Source: an uncultured Bacteroidaceae bacterium
Lineage (GTDB): Bacteria > Bacteroidota > Bacteroidia > Bacteroidales > Bacteroidaceae
DNA length: 64,000 bases
Reading direction: 5' to 3'
Assembly: GCA_905234735.1 (NCBI GenBank)
Contig: CAJOJA010000004.1
Span: 41,022-105,021, forward strand
Position numbers and translations under genes: made by a program. The notes beneath the pieces are model-generated. The model was not told the origin of the DNA, searched no databases, and saw nothing but the letters and a program-made list of their open reading frames with translations. This document shows, one piece after another, positions 8,376-18,392 of the stretch (its first letter is position 1; every line of letters starts with the position of its first letter).

Positions 8376-9266
8376 TTAAATTTTATGGTTAAGGTATTGT
8401 CCTACTAAATGTTGGCATAGAAAGAGCAGCCAAAACATGCTGAAGAAGCATACTCCTGTCACTGCATTCTGAATGCCCAGCGGGGCAAAGGGTAGGGTGA
8501 GCAGGGAAAAAAGTGCACAAAGCGCAAGCACATAGTGGCGCCGAGCGATGTAGAGCAGGGTCTTCCGCCCTTCTCTTCGTGAGGTCAGGTAAGCCGTCAG
8601 ACCAACAGAAAGAACGAACACTTTCGTGTCCCAGAGCGTTTTCATGGCAATGCTTGTCACCGAGGTGATGACCTTCAGGTCCGTGGCCATGTTCAGACTG
8701 TCGTCCCACTTCTTCCACAAGCTTAGTCCCGTACCGATGATGACACCGATGACCATGGGCCAGCAGGCCTGACGGAAGAAGCGTTCGTGCCGCTGGAAAG
8801 CCAGCCACACGAAGGCGCAGCACAGGGGGATGGTGATGCCATTGTGGGTGAAGCTGCAGAAGATGCCCATCAGGAGCATCAACAGATACCATCGATGAAA
8901 TTCCTTTTGGCTGACGCGGTTGTACTGAGAAATGAAAAACGGCACGATGCATTGTGAGGAGAGTTCCGTCAGTGCCGCTTCGTCGCGGCCGAAGAATTCT
9001 TCCTCGCCCGGACAGAAGAAGATGATGAACACCGCCGTTGCCAGTATGCCTGCCAGTGTGCGGTCGGTGTGTGCTAAATGGGCAGTCAGGCAGACGAAGA
9101 GCGTAAACAGGACCGTTGTCAGGAAGTTCACCACACTGCTGATGCTTGACGGCCACGGCTCCCACATATAACCCGTCTTGGCGGGGAAGGCAATCAGTCC
9201 GGCCCATACTCCGACGAATATGATGCCATAGCCAATCACGTGTGTCCAAAACAGATTATTCTTCAT
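8376..9266 (-). CDS. Multi-pass membrane protein of unknown function, first gene of the sialic acid operon
   Basis: 296 residues with about eight hydrophobic segments. The first is near residues 9-27 (GYGIIFVGVWAGLIAFPA) and the last near the C-terminus (FFSMFWLLFLCQHLVG). A hydrophilic loop carries FFGRDEAALTELSSQ, followed by SFTHNGITIPL. The arrangement loosely recalls DUF6056-like polytopic membrane proteins, but it is shorter than they usually are and I do not claim the family. No transporter signature was recognised. Only 6 bp separate it from the lyase gene, so co-expression is likely. An accessory role in uptake is possible but unsupported by motif. Confidence 0.7.
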   Translation of the reverse strand: MKNNLFWTHVIGYGIIFVGVWAGLIAFPAKTGYMWEPWPSSISSVVNFLTTVLFTLFVCLTAHLAHTDRTLAGILATAVFIIFFCPGEEEFFGRDEAALTELSSQCIVPFFISQYNRVSQKEFHRWYLLMLLMGIFCSFTHNGITIPLCCAFVWLAFQRHERFFRQACWPMVIGVIIGTGLSLWKKWDDSLNMATDLKVITSVTSIAMKTLWDTKVFVLSVGLTAYLTSRREGRKTLLYIARRHYVLALCALFSLLTLPFAPLGIQNAVTGVCFFSMFWLLFLCQHLVGQYLNHKI

Positions 9267-9283
9267 GGTAGTAAATTTGAGGT

Positions 9284-9291
9284 CAAAGATA
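9284..9291 (-). promoter_or_regulatory. -7 box of the sialic acid operon
   Basis: TATCTTTG on the minus strand, 17 bp before the ATG at 9266. The -33 region is A/T-rich without a clear TTTG. Confidence 0.5.
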
Positions 9292-9423
9292 CAATTATTT
9301 TTTTTAGTATCATGTAAAAAGAAGAAATTTTCATTATTTTTTCGTTAATACGACCATTTGGCACATACTTTGTAAAACCATATTTGGAATTTATTGACTC
9401 AAAAACTAATAAAATCGAAAACT

Positions 9424-9695
9424 ATGAACATTAAACCATTGGCAGACCGCGTGCTCATTGAGCCCGCACCTGCAGAGACAAAGACAGTGGGCGGTATCAT
9501 TATCCCCGATACCGCAAAGGAGAAACCCCTGAAGGGCGAAATCGTAGCCGTTGGCCAGGGCACTAAGGACGAGGAAATGGTGCTGAAGGTCGGCGACCAG
9601 GTGCTCTACGGCAAGTATGCCGGCACGGAGCTGGAGCTGGAAGGAAAGAAGTACCTCATCATGCGCCAGAGCGACGTGGTGGCTATTCTGGGATA

Positions 9696-9696
<1 letters not shown>
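9424..9696 (+). CDS. groES: Co-chaperonin GroES
   Basis: 90 residues from the ATG at 9424; the frame extends upstream to 9394, but [14 protein letters not shown] is the normal GroES N-terminus. Seven copies form the lid on the GroEL ring. Visible are the mobile loop ([21 protein letters not shown]), the roof segment and the C-terminal [13 protein letters not shown]. It is the first gene of groES-groEL. A possible -7 element (ATACTTTG, 9365-9372) lies upstream but fits the consensus poorly. The 173-bp spacer to groEL is unusually long and structured. Confidence 0.97.
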
Positions 9697-11507
<1,811 letters not shown>

Positions 11508-11537
11508 ACAATGGATAATTGACAATTGACAAGAGCT

Positions 11538-11564
11538 CCGATGGATGCCATCGGGGCTTTTTTT
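11538..11564 (+). terminator. Rho-independent terminator after groEL
   Basis: Stem CCGATGG/CCATCGG (11538-11544, 11548-11554) with an ATG loop, followed by GGC and seven T. A short stretch with the ATTGACAATTGAC repeat motif precedes it (about 11515-11530). Confidence 0.9.
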
Positions 11565-11595
11565 AGTATCTTCTTTTTTTTCCGGAATTATTTCA

Positions 11596-11603
11596 TACAT
11601 TTG
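11596..11603 (+). promoter_or_regulatory. -7 box of the metallopeptidase gene
   Basis: TACATTTG fits TAnnTTTG and lies 25 bp before the ATG at 11629. No clear -33 element. Confidence 0.45.
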
Positions 11604-11628
11604 CAGACAATAACTAAAATTTAATACC

Positions 11629-14600
11629 ATGTTGAAGAAAAAATGGCTAATGGCAGTGTTGGCTGCCCTTATGTATGTCGTTACGGCGAATGCGCAGACC
11701 GATTATACGTCGCTCATCGTTAATCCCAGTTTCGAGCAGGACACCGCGAAGGATGGGAACACAAGGGGATGAATGCCCAGGGAAATAGTGTCTTTTCCAT
11801 CAAGGAGGGCAACACCTACATGGAACGCTGGACGGGGCGTGGTGGTGCCGTAGGTTCGGGTCGACTGGCCCAGAGACTGACGAACCTGCCTCCAGGTAAC
11901 TATGAACTGACAGCGGCGGCGCAGAACATCCAGGAAAATACGCCAAAGGCAGCGCAGACGGGTGCCTGGATTTTTGCCGAAACTCCTTCCTCCTTCACGC
12001 TGAAAGCCTCGTCCGAAAAAACCACGGTCACTGTGCGCGATACCTATACCGTTGCGTTCAACTTCGTGTCGGGTAGTGTCACCATTGGTTTTGAGGCACA
12101 GAATGCATCGGGTAACTGGCTTGCTGTGGACAACTTCCGACTGACGCTTGTGGGCAACGATCTTTCTGCCGAACTCGCAGCCGCTATCCAAAATGCAGAA
12201 ACGGCCTATGCTACGGCTACGGGAAAGGAAAACCAGCAACTGACGGATGCCATTGCCCATGCCAAGGTTGTGGCCACCAAGGCGGATGCTGTTGCCGAGG
12301 AACAGGCTGCTGCCATCGTGGGGATGGATAAGGCTATAGACATTTATCTTCGTGCCAACTCCAGCGAGGATTCTCCGCTCGACATGACCGGCCGCATCAC
12401 CAATCCCAGCTTCGAGACAGGCGATTTCACGGGTTGGAGCGTAACGAATATGGGCACTCAAAACAATGATATCTTTACGCTTAAAAAGGGCTCGTGGTAC
12501 GTGGAGAGCTGGACATGGCGTGGCAACACCATTGGCGATGCTCGTCTCAGCCAGACGCTTACGGAACTGCCTGCTGGACGTTATCGCCTGAAGTTCGCTG
12601 CACAGAACATTCAGGAAGACACGCCCAACGTCGAACAGACGGGTGCTTGGCTGTTTGCCGGGGGGCATACCGTGCCTGTGACGGTGCGTGCAAACTATAC
12701 GTTGGAGTTCGTACAGGTGGCTGATGTGATGGAGATTGGTTTCGAAGCCAAGGGTGCTACCGGTAACTGGCTTTCCCTCGATAACTTCCAACTGGAATTC
12801 ATTAGTGACAACTACGACGATGTGAAGACGGAGTTCGCTTTATGGATTGCCAAAGCCGAGGCGCTCGTAAACCAGCGGATGAACAGCACCGTACAACAGG
12901 CCCTGGCCGATGCCATTGCAGCAGCACGTACCGCACTCGATACGGAGAGCAATATCCCCGCTTCCGCTTCCACATTGGAGGCAACTGTTGCCGTAGCCAC
13001 AACGTCGCAGGAGGTTTTCGGTCGGCTTGCCAATGCCATCGCGGCAGCGCAGGATGAGATAGATGCGTCTGCAGCCATACAGAAAGACGACTATCAGGCG
13101 GCCATCAATGCTGCTCGGGCGGTTTATGAGGCCACCTCAACCACCAATGCCCAGGCCGAGGCCGCCATTGCCGCTTTGGCCGAGGCGTCGTTCGCCTTCA
13201 AGATATTGAACGGTATGGGCAGTGGTACACCGCCCACTGTTGTTACAGATACACGTTATATCCGTGGTTGTACCTGGGCCTTCGGACGCAGTACCGTTTC
13301 GGGGAGCGACATCATCGAAGAGGGGTTCTGTTGGAGTGAACAGCCCGACCCGAAGGTGACCGACAGTCGTACCACTGAATACCTGAACCAGGCCGGCAGA
13401 ATTTATTGGTTGCGCGAATTGAAGCCTGCAACCGTCTATTACATGCGTGCCTATGCAATTAATAAGGACTATGCTGTGGGCTATGGTGAAGTCATCAAAT
13501 TTATCACGGTTCCCAAGGGGAAAATAGGGTGGTGGTATAACAACGGTGGCGACGAGGATACCAATGCACGCCTAAACTATGTCATTGGTACGGCGGTCGA
13601 TTACTATTGGAACAATCTGTCCAGTATTCACGGCATGGGACTGAGCGTAAGCTATAGCCCCGGAACCCCCACGGCAGACTGCAGCTATGGCGGTAGTATG
13701 CGCGTGGGAGCAAGCAGCGCCTATCAGCAGGTGGGAACCATCATGCACGAAGCTCTCCATGCTATCGGTGTCGGCCAGCACGGCAACTGGTGGTCGGGCG
13801 ATTACCGTGTGAACGGTGTCTGGCTTGGCGAACGCGTGACCGAGGCCCTTCGCTTCTGGGATAACAGTGCCGATGAGGTACTTTCGGGCGACGATATGCA
13901 CCTATGGCCCTATGGATGTAATGGTGCACACGAGGACACCCATTCGGACAACCTCTACTGTATGATGGGCATTTTGGCCCAGGCACTGAACGAGGATGGT
14001 CTGCCTGCTTCGGGCGAGATTGGCTATGCCTTGCCCTATTATGCCTTTAATTATGAGGACGGCGTGAAGTATTACATCAAGAACGAGGACGAGAGCCGGG
14101 GCCTGCGCAGTGCCTATCTCGTGGAGACGGGCAGTCACACCTTGCAATGGAAGACGATGACCGCTGAAGAGGCTGCCTTGGACGATGCCGCAGCCTGGTA
14201 TCTCAGTTTTACGCCCTCGAACCAGTACTACCAACTGCGCAATGCGGCTACGGGTTACTACATGACTTATAGCAGTGGCATAAAGACCGTCAATCATACG
14301 AATCCCACTTCCGCCGACAACTTCCATCTGATGCGTGGACGTGTAAACGTTGGCGGCCATCGTGGTTATTATATCATCCATCCAGAGAGCTCTGCCAATC
14401 CGCCAGTGCTTGTGGCAAATGCTAGTGGGAAGACGGGCACAGGTTCGTTCAATATTGCGAACAGTGCCACCACGCAGCGCTGGCTCATTTTGACAGCCGA
14501 GGAGGCCTTGAACTTTGATAACGGCGACATCGAGCAGGCTCGTGCCGAACTGGCGGAGTTGATAGCACAGATTCGTAAGCTGGCCGAAACGCCCCACAGC

Positions 14601-15464
14601 GAGGATGTCGAGGGAGCGGATGCCACGTTGGGCAGTACGCTGGCCGACATTGAGACACAGGCTGAAGCCTGTACCAAAGGTGTAGAGGTCAGTGCACTTA
14701 CGGAAGAGGCTCGCACGGCTTCCGTCACCTTCCTCTCCTCTGTGTCTGCAACCCGTATGGAACAGCCCTTCGACCTCACCTATATGCTCGAGAATCCCGA
14801 TTTCGACAAGGATGCCACCAGCGGCTGGACTTCTACCAACGGGGCTCCGGGCTACGATGCACAGGGGGCTGAATTCTATGAGAAGACCTTCAACTACTAC
14901 CAGGTGCTCGACAATATGCCTTCGGGCAACTACGAACTGCGTGCCAATGCCATCCAGCGCCCCGGCAGTGCTGAAAGCATTTTCACTCCCTATAGTAAAG
15001 GAACGGCTAAAGTCACGACTTCGCTTTACATTAACAGTAAGTCGGCTGCCATTTGTCACATCTGTGACGACCGTCAGCCTACTGCCCTTTTCAACGATGG
15101 CGGATGGGGCAGTGACAAGAAGTTGAGCGATGGAACCTATATACCAAACTGTATGGTCGGTGCGGAGAAATACTTTGTCAAGGGACTCTACGACAGTCAT
15201 GTCGATGCCGCATTGGAACAAGCTGGCAGTTCGCTTCGCATTGGCATCAAGTGTACGAGTGCCCTCGCATATTACTGGACCATGTTCGACCACTTCCGGC
15301 TTTACTTCTTTGGTGGCTTCAATCCGGATGGCATGGCTCCCATCCAGCCTTCGGAACAGGAGATGGCCTCTAAGCCTGTTTATGACCTTTTGGGTCGTAA
15401 GGTATCTGGTACGCCATCTCCAGGCATATACATCGTTGGCGGAAGGAAGATAGTCCTCAAGTGA
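11629..15464 (+). CDS. Secreted multidomain metallopeptidase with T9SS tail, interrupted by a frameshift near 11750
   Basis: A signal peptide (MLKKKWLMAVLAALMYVVTANAQ) starts at 11629, but that frame stops at 11770. The rest continues in another frame to 15464. Two similar carbohydrate-binding-like modules (about 11720-12170 and 12395-12810) align only if one base is missing near 11745-11751, giving GWEHKGMNAQ against GWSVTNMGTQ. Next come FIVAR-like helical segments, a fibronectin-like domain (ERGFCWSE-type, EEGFCWSEQPDPKVTD), a zinc peptidase region with HEALHAIGVGQH (13746-13781), a ricin-like region (YYQLRNAATGYYM), another ligand-binding-like module, and the T9SS tail YDLLGRKVS...GIYIVGGRKIVLK. 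If active, it would be secreted and act on proteins or glycoproteins. The frameshift could be real or an assembly error. Confidence 0.75.
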
Positions 15465-15470
15465 TTTATT

Positions 15471-15494
15471 CCAGCAGTCCCGTGGGGCTGCTGG
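15471..15494 (+). terminator. Strong hairpin after the metallopeptidase gene
   Basis: CCAGCAGTCC pairs with GGGCTGCTGG (one T-G pair) around a CGTG loop, 6 bp after the stop. Only a weak T tract (TTCTCG) follows, so it may act as a terminator or as a stabilising 3' end. Confidence 0.6.
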
Positions 15495-15609
15495 TTCTCG
15501 TAGTTGAGGGGTTCATTCTGGTTTCCTCTAAATAAATTTGACTTTCCCCGAAATTCTCAAAAGAGAAAAATCGCGAAACGTCATATTTGGCAAAATAATT
15601 ACATAATTC

Positions 15610-15641
15610 TTGCTACTCTCATTTTTTTTTTAATAACTTTG
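15610..15641 (+). promoter_or_regulatory. Promoter of the degenerate histidine kinase gene
   Basis: TAACTTTG (15634-15641) is a perfect -7 box. TTG at 15610-15612 lies 21 bp upstream as -33. The ATG is 44 bp downstream. The rest of the 221-bp gap holds only the preceding terminator hairpin and A/T-rich DNA. Confidence 0.7.
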
Positions 15642-15685
15642 TATTAATAATGTATTCCTGACTAATTCTAATATTTTAACTTGTT

Positions 15686-16513
15686 ATGAAAGCAGCAATT
15701 TTGATTATTGTATTTTTATTAATTGCCTTTGGCATTTGTCTCTTGCTAGTTCGACGCCACTACGTCAAACTTTTGTATTTGGCAACTAAACGTGCTCAGA
15801 AGAGCGAGCAGCTGAAGTCGGTGTTTATTGACAATATAAGCCGCACCCTTCGCACGCCGTTGAATGCCATTGTAGGCTCTTGCAACAAATTACTTGAGGA
15901 AAAAGACGTAAACCTGCAACCTGCCCAGACGAGAAAGGCGGTGACGGAAATCTCCGACTACTCGAAAGATCTGCTTGACTTTGTACTGCAGCTTCACGAT
16001 ATGTCCAAGTTCGAGGGCATCACTCCGAGTTTCACGTTCATAGAGGTGAACCTTACCGAACTTATGGCATCATATCGGCGCGAGGCGATGAACTACACCA
16101 GGCCCGATGTTGCTGTACGTGTCATCTCGGACCTTTCACCGCATTGCAGGGCTATACTTGACACCAATCTTATGCACCAGCTGATGATGCATCTGCTGAC
16201 AAGTGCAGCAAAACACGTTACACATGGCGACATCTTCATCAGATATAACTGTGAGCGCAGGGGACTGAAGGTCGCTGTCAGCTATACAGGTTTGGATCAA
16301 TCCGAACTGGCGCAGGGCGACATATATTCGCTGCTTCAGGAGGAAGGTGCCCTGAAAGATTCCAACAAGTCTACCGCATTGAGTCTGGCCATCTGCCGCG
16401 CTATTATAGATATGTTCGGAGGCGAGTTCCTCATGGATAAGGAAAACGACAAGAAAAACGTTGCCTCGTTCTGGTTCCCCTGCGAGATGAAAGATATCTA
16501 TAGGGATTTGTAA
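15686..16513 (+). CDS. Membrane-anchored degenerate histidine-kinase-like protein
   Basis: 275 residues. One N-terminal membrane helix (about residues 3-22) is followed directly by a HisKA-like helix pair and an HATPase-like fold, with no extracellular sensor. The H-box reads NISRTLRTPLNAIVG where active kinases have S-H-E-[IL]-R-T-P-L, so the phospho-accepting His is Arg. The N-box HLLTSAAKHV lacks the Mg-binding Asn, and no DxGxG motif follows (YTGLDQ instead). It is therefore probably a pseudokinase that binds partners rather than phosphorylating them. No response regulator is adjacent. Its start is supported by a perfect promoter. Confidence 0.75.
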   Translation: MKAAILIIVFLLIAFGICLLLVRRHYVKLLYLATKRAQKSEQLKSVFIDNISRTLRTPLNAIVGSCNKLLEEKDVNLQPAQTRKAVTEISDYSKDLLDFVLQLHDMSKFEGITPSFTFIEVNLTELMASYRREAMNYTRPDVAVRVISDLSPHCRAILDTNLMHQLMMHLLTSAAKHVTHGDIFIRYNCERRGLKVAVSYTGLDQSELAQGDIYSLLQEEGALKDSNKSTALSLAICRAIIDMFGGEFLMDKENDKKNVASFWFPCEMKDIYRDL

Positions 16514-16564
16514 TACCTATGGGGATGTGTTAGAATGACATACTTCTCTGCGAAATATAATAAA

Positions 16565-16599
16565 ATCGGGAGACTCGCGAATATGATGAGTCTCCCGAT
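16565..16599. terminator. Bidirectional terminator between convergent genes
   Basis: A perfect 12-bp stem, ATCGGGAGACTC/GAGTCTCCCGAT, with an 11-nt loop, between the plus-strand degenerate kinase gene and the minus-strand SUMF1-like gene. Confidence 0.85.
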
Positions 16600-16650
16600 C
16601 TTATTTCACAGGATAAGAACCGTGGGGTTCTTCTCTCTGGGCCTCGATTG

Positions 16651-17520
16651 TTAATTTAGAACCAGTCTGAAACCAAGGAAGAAGTAATTGTCAGTCGGTG
16701 TGTAGTCATAGCGATACGCCACACGGCAGTTCGCGTCTTTCTCGGCCCAGCTTCCGCCACGCAGCACGCGGCTCTTGCTTGTTGTGGGGCCAGTGGGATT
16801 ATCAACTACACTCTTTGAATAATAGTCTTCGCCATACCAGTCCTGGCACCATTCGTAGACATTGCCGCTCATGTCATAAATCCCCAGTTCGTTGGGGGCC
16901 TTGGTGGCTACCTCGTGGGTGGTATAGTTGCTGTTTGAGACGTACCATGCCACGTCGTCAAGTTTGTTGCCACCGCTATAGGTGTAGCCGTTGCTCTTGT
17001 TGCCACCGCGTGCTGCATATTCCCATTCGGCCTCCGTGGGCAGACGGAAGGTCTTCCCCGTCAGTTGGTTCAATTTCGAGATGAAGTTCTGGCAGTCGTT
17101 CCAACTTACTCTCTCCACGGGGAGCTTATCTCCCTTGAAATTACTGGGGACGGAGCCCATCACGGCCTGCCACAATTCCTGCGTCACTTCGGTCTGGCCG
17201 ATGGAGAAACTGTTTACCTTGACCTCGTGAACGGGCATTTCGTCATCGTCGCCTATGGTGCTTCCCATCTGGAACGTGCCTCCCTCGACATGTATCATGC
17301 GGAACGAAACACTGTTTACCGTCACCGTCTCTCCTTCGTCGGGATTGGGGCCTGGCTCCTCGCCATATCCATATACACCTATGCTTAGCACCTCCGATGC
17401 CTTGAAATAGACTTTGGTGCCGTCCACCTTGTTTACCACGATACCCTGTGCCGTAGTCTGTAGTGACATGCCGCAGCACAGCAGGGCAAGGCAAATGTTC
17501 TTGAAAATACTCCTTTTCAT
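16651..17520 (-). CDS. Exported formylglycine-generating-enzyme-like (SUMF1 domain) protein
   Basis: 289 residues. Signal peptide (KNICLALLCCGMSLQTTAQG), then a short region (GIVVNKVDGTKVYFKASEVLSI) like the linker seen in many Prevotella secreted proteins. The SUMF1/FGE fold spans about residues 70-289: VEGGTFQMGS, HEVKVNSFSIGQTEVTQELWQAVMG, LPVERVSWNDCQNFISKLN, FRLPTEAEWEYAARGG, GNVYEWCQDWYG, SRVLRGGSW and LGFRLVL. The paired cysteines of true formylglycine-generating enzymes are not obvious, so it may be a binding or lectin-like SUMF1 member, as many Bacteroidetes ones are. Its ATG overlaps the stop of the gene upstream by four bases (ATGA), implying translational coupling. Confidence 0.82.
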   Translation of the reverse strand: MKRSIFKNICLALLCCGMSLQTTAQGIVVNKVDGTKVYFKASEVLSIGVYGYGEEPGPNPDEGETVTVNSVSFRMIHVEGGTFQMGSTIGDDDEMPVHEVKVNSFSIGQTEVTQELWQAVMGSVPSNFKGDKLPVERVSWNDCQNFISKLNQLTGKTFRLPTEAEWEYAARGGNKSNGYTYSGGNKLDDVAWYVSNSNYTTHEVATKAPNELGIYDMSGNVYEWCQDWYGEDYYSKSVVDNPTGPTTSKSRVLRGGSWAEKDANCRVAYRYDYTPTDNYFFLGFRLVLN

Positions 17521-18239
17521 CGTTTTTGTATTTTTATTGTTGTTTTTTCGGTCTTAATGATGTAGATTCCGGTGCGGAACGAGGCCAACGAAAGCGATAG
17601 GTTCCCCTCGGCATCGGCTTTCGTAGCCCGTACCAGCCTTCCGGCTGTGTCATAGATGCGAACTGCACTGTCCGGTGTTCCGTTGCAAAGGAATAGCATG
17701 CCCTCGCGGAATTGTACATTGTCCAGGGCCTTGTGAAGGGGAACGGCCGGTACTTGGTCGACTATAGCTTCGTCCTGTAAGGTGAAGCGCAGGATGTCGG
17801 TAGCCTGGTACTCCATCGTCAGTTTCGTGGTAGTGAGGGTGAACACCGTTTCGCCCAGCGTCACCAGGGGATTATCCTCCAGGTCGTACCCATGTACCAC
17901 GCCATTGCGCAGCCATACGAAGAAACGCAGGTTGCCCTGTGGTTCCTCGGGAATAACTTGTTCGAGGGTGAAACGGTCGAACTCCTTGATAGCGATGTCA
18001 AACGTGACTTTGTCGGTGGTGAAACGTATGTATTCGCCGACAAGACTGAAATGGGGATGGTCGGAAGAGAGATAGCCCGTCTTGATGCCCGCCTTCGTCC
18101 ATAGGCAGAGTTGGTATTGGGGTATGCTCCCCTCGGAGTCCGTTGCCTCCAGGGCATTTACGGAGAGCGGTAACGCGAAGGATGTAATAACCCCTATCCA
18201 TAAATAGCAGAGCGGTATAAATGTTGTTAACCTTTTCAT
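17517..18239 (-). CDS. Secreted protein of unknown function with a T9SS C-terminal signal
   Basis: 240 residues from the ATG at 18239 (a TTG lies one codon earlier). The hydrophobic N-terminus (FIPLCYLWIGVITSFALPLSVNA) is a signal peptide. The middle has two similar beta-rich stretches (LCLWTKAGIKTGYLSSDHPHFSL and FFVWLRNGVVHGYDLEDNPLVTL), suggesting an internal duplication. The C-terminus VRIYDTAGRLVRATKADAEG then FRTGIYIIKTEKTTIKI is a type IX sorting domain. It is co-transcribed and translationally coupled with the SUMF1-like gene from a strong promoter. Function unknown; the pair probably acts at the cell surface. Confidence 0.72.
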   Translation of the reverse strand: MKRLTTFIPLCYLWIGVITSFALPLSVNALEATDSEGSIPQYQLCLWTKAGIKTGYLSSDHPHFSLVGEYIRFTTDKVTFDIAIKEFDRFTLEQVIPEEPQGNLRFFVWLRNGVVHGYDLEDNPLVTLGETVFTLTTTKLTMEYQATDILRFTLQDEAIVDQVPAVPLHKALDNVQFREGMLFLCNGTPDSAVRIYDTAGRLVRATKADAEGNLSLSLASFRTGIYIIKTEKTTIKIQKR

Positions 18240-18271
18240 CAATTTGAATTAATTTTTCTTAGACTATAACA

Positions 18272-18302
18272 CAAAGTTAGGAATAAAAAATAAGTATCCA
18301 AA
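18272..18302 (-). promoter_or_regulatory. Promoter of the T9SS/SUMF1 pair
   Basis: On the minus strand TTTG (18299-18302), 19 bp, then TAACTTTG (18272-18279): a full match to the Bacteroidetes housekeeping promoter. The ATG at 18239 is 32 bp downstream. Confidence 0.8.
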
Positions 18303-18326
18303 ATCTTTTGACTATTTTTTGTATGC

Positions 18327-18370
18327 AAAAAAAACAAGGGGACTGTGTCGGATGCGTGACACAGCCCCCT
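18327..18370 (-). terminator. Terminator of the LruC lipoprotein gene
   Basis: A 13-bp stem with one mismatch (18337-18349 with 18358-18370), followed on the minus strand by a run of eight T (18327-18334). It lies 22 bp after the stop codon. Confidence 0.9.
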
Positions 18371-18392
18371 ATGCAGGTAAAGTGTATTAGAC

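Noticed and set aside
11750..11775. Programmed -1 frameshift in the metallopeptidase gene
   Set aside because: No slippery heptamer and no clear downstream stem; homology with the second module is restored only by an added base near 11750, so a plain deletion fits better.
13902..15293. 463-codon minus-strand frame opposite the metallopeptidase
   Set aside because: No domain signature; the plus-strand protein has clear modules and a T9SS tail.
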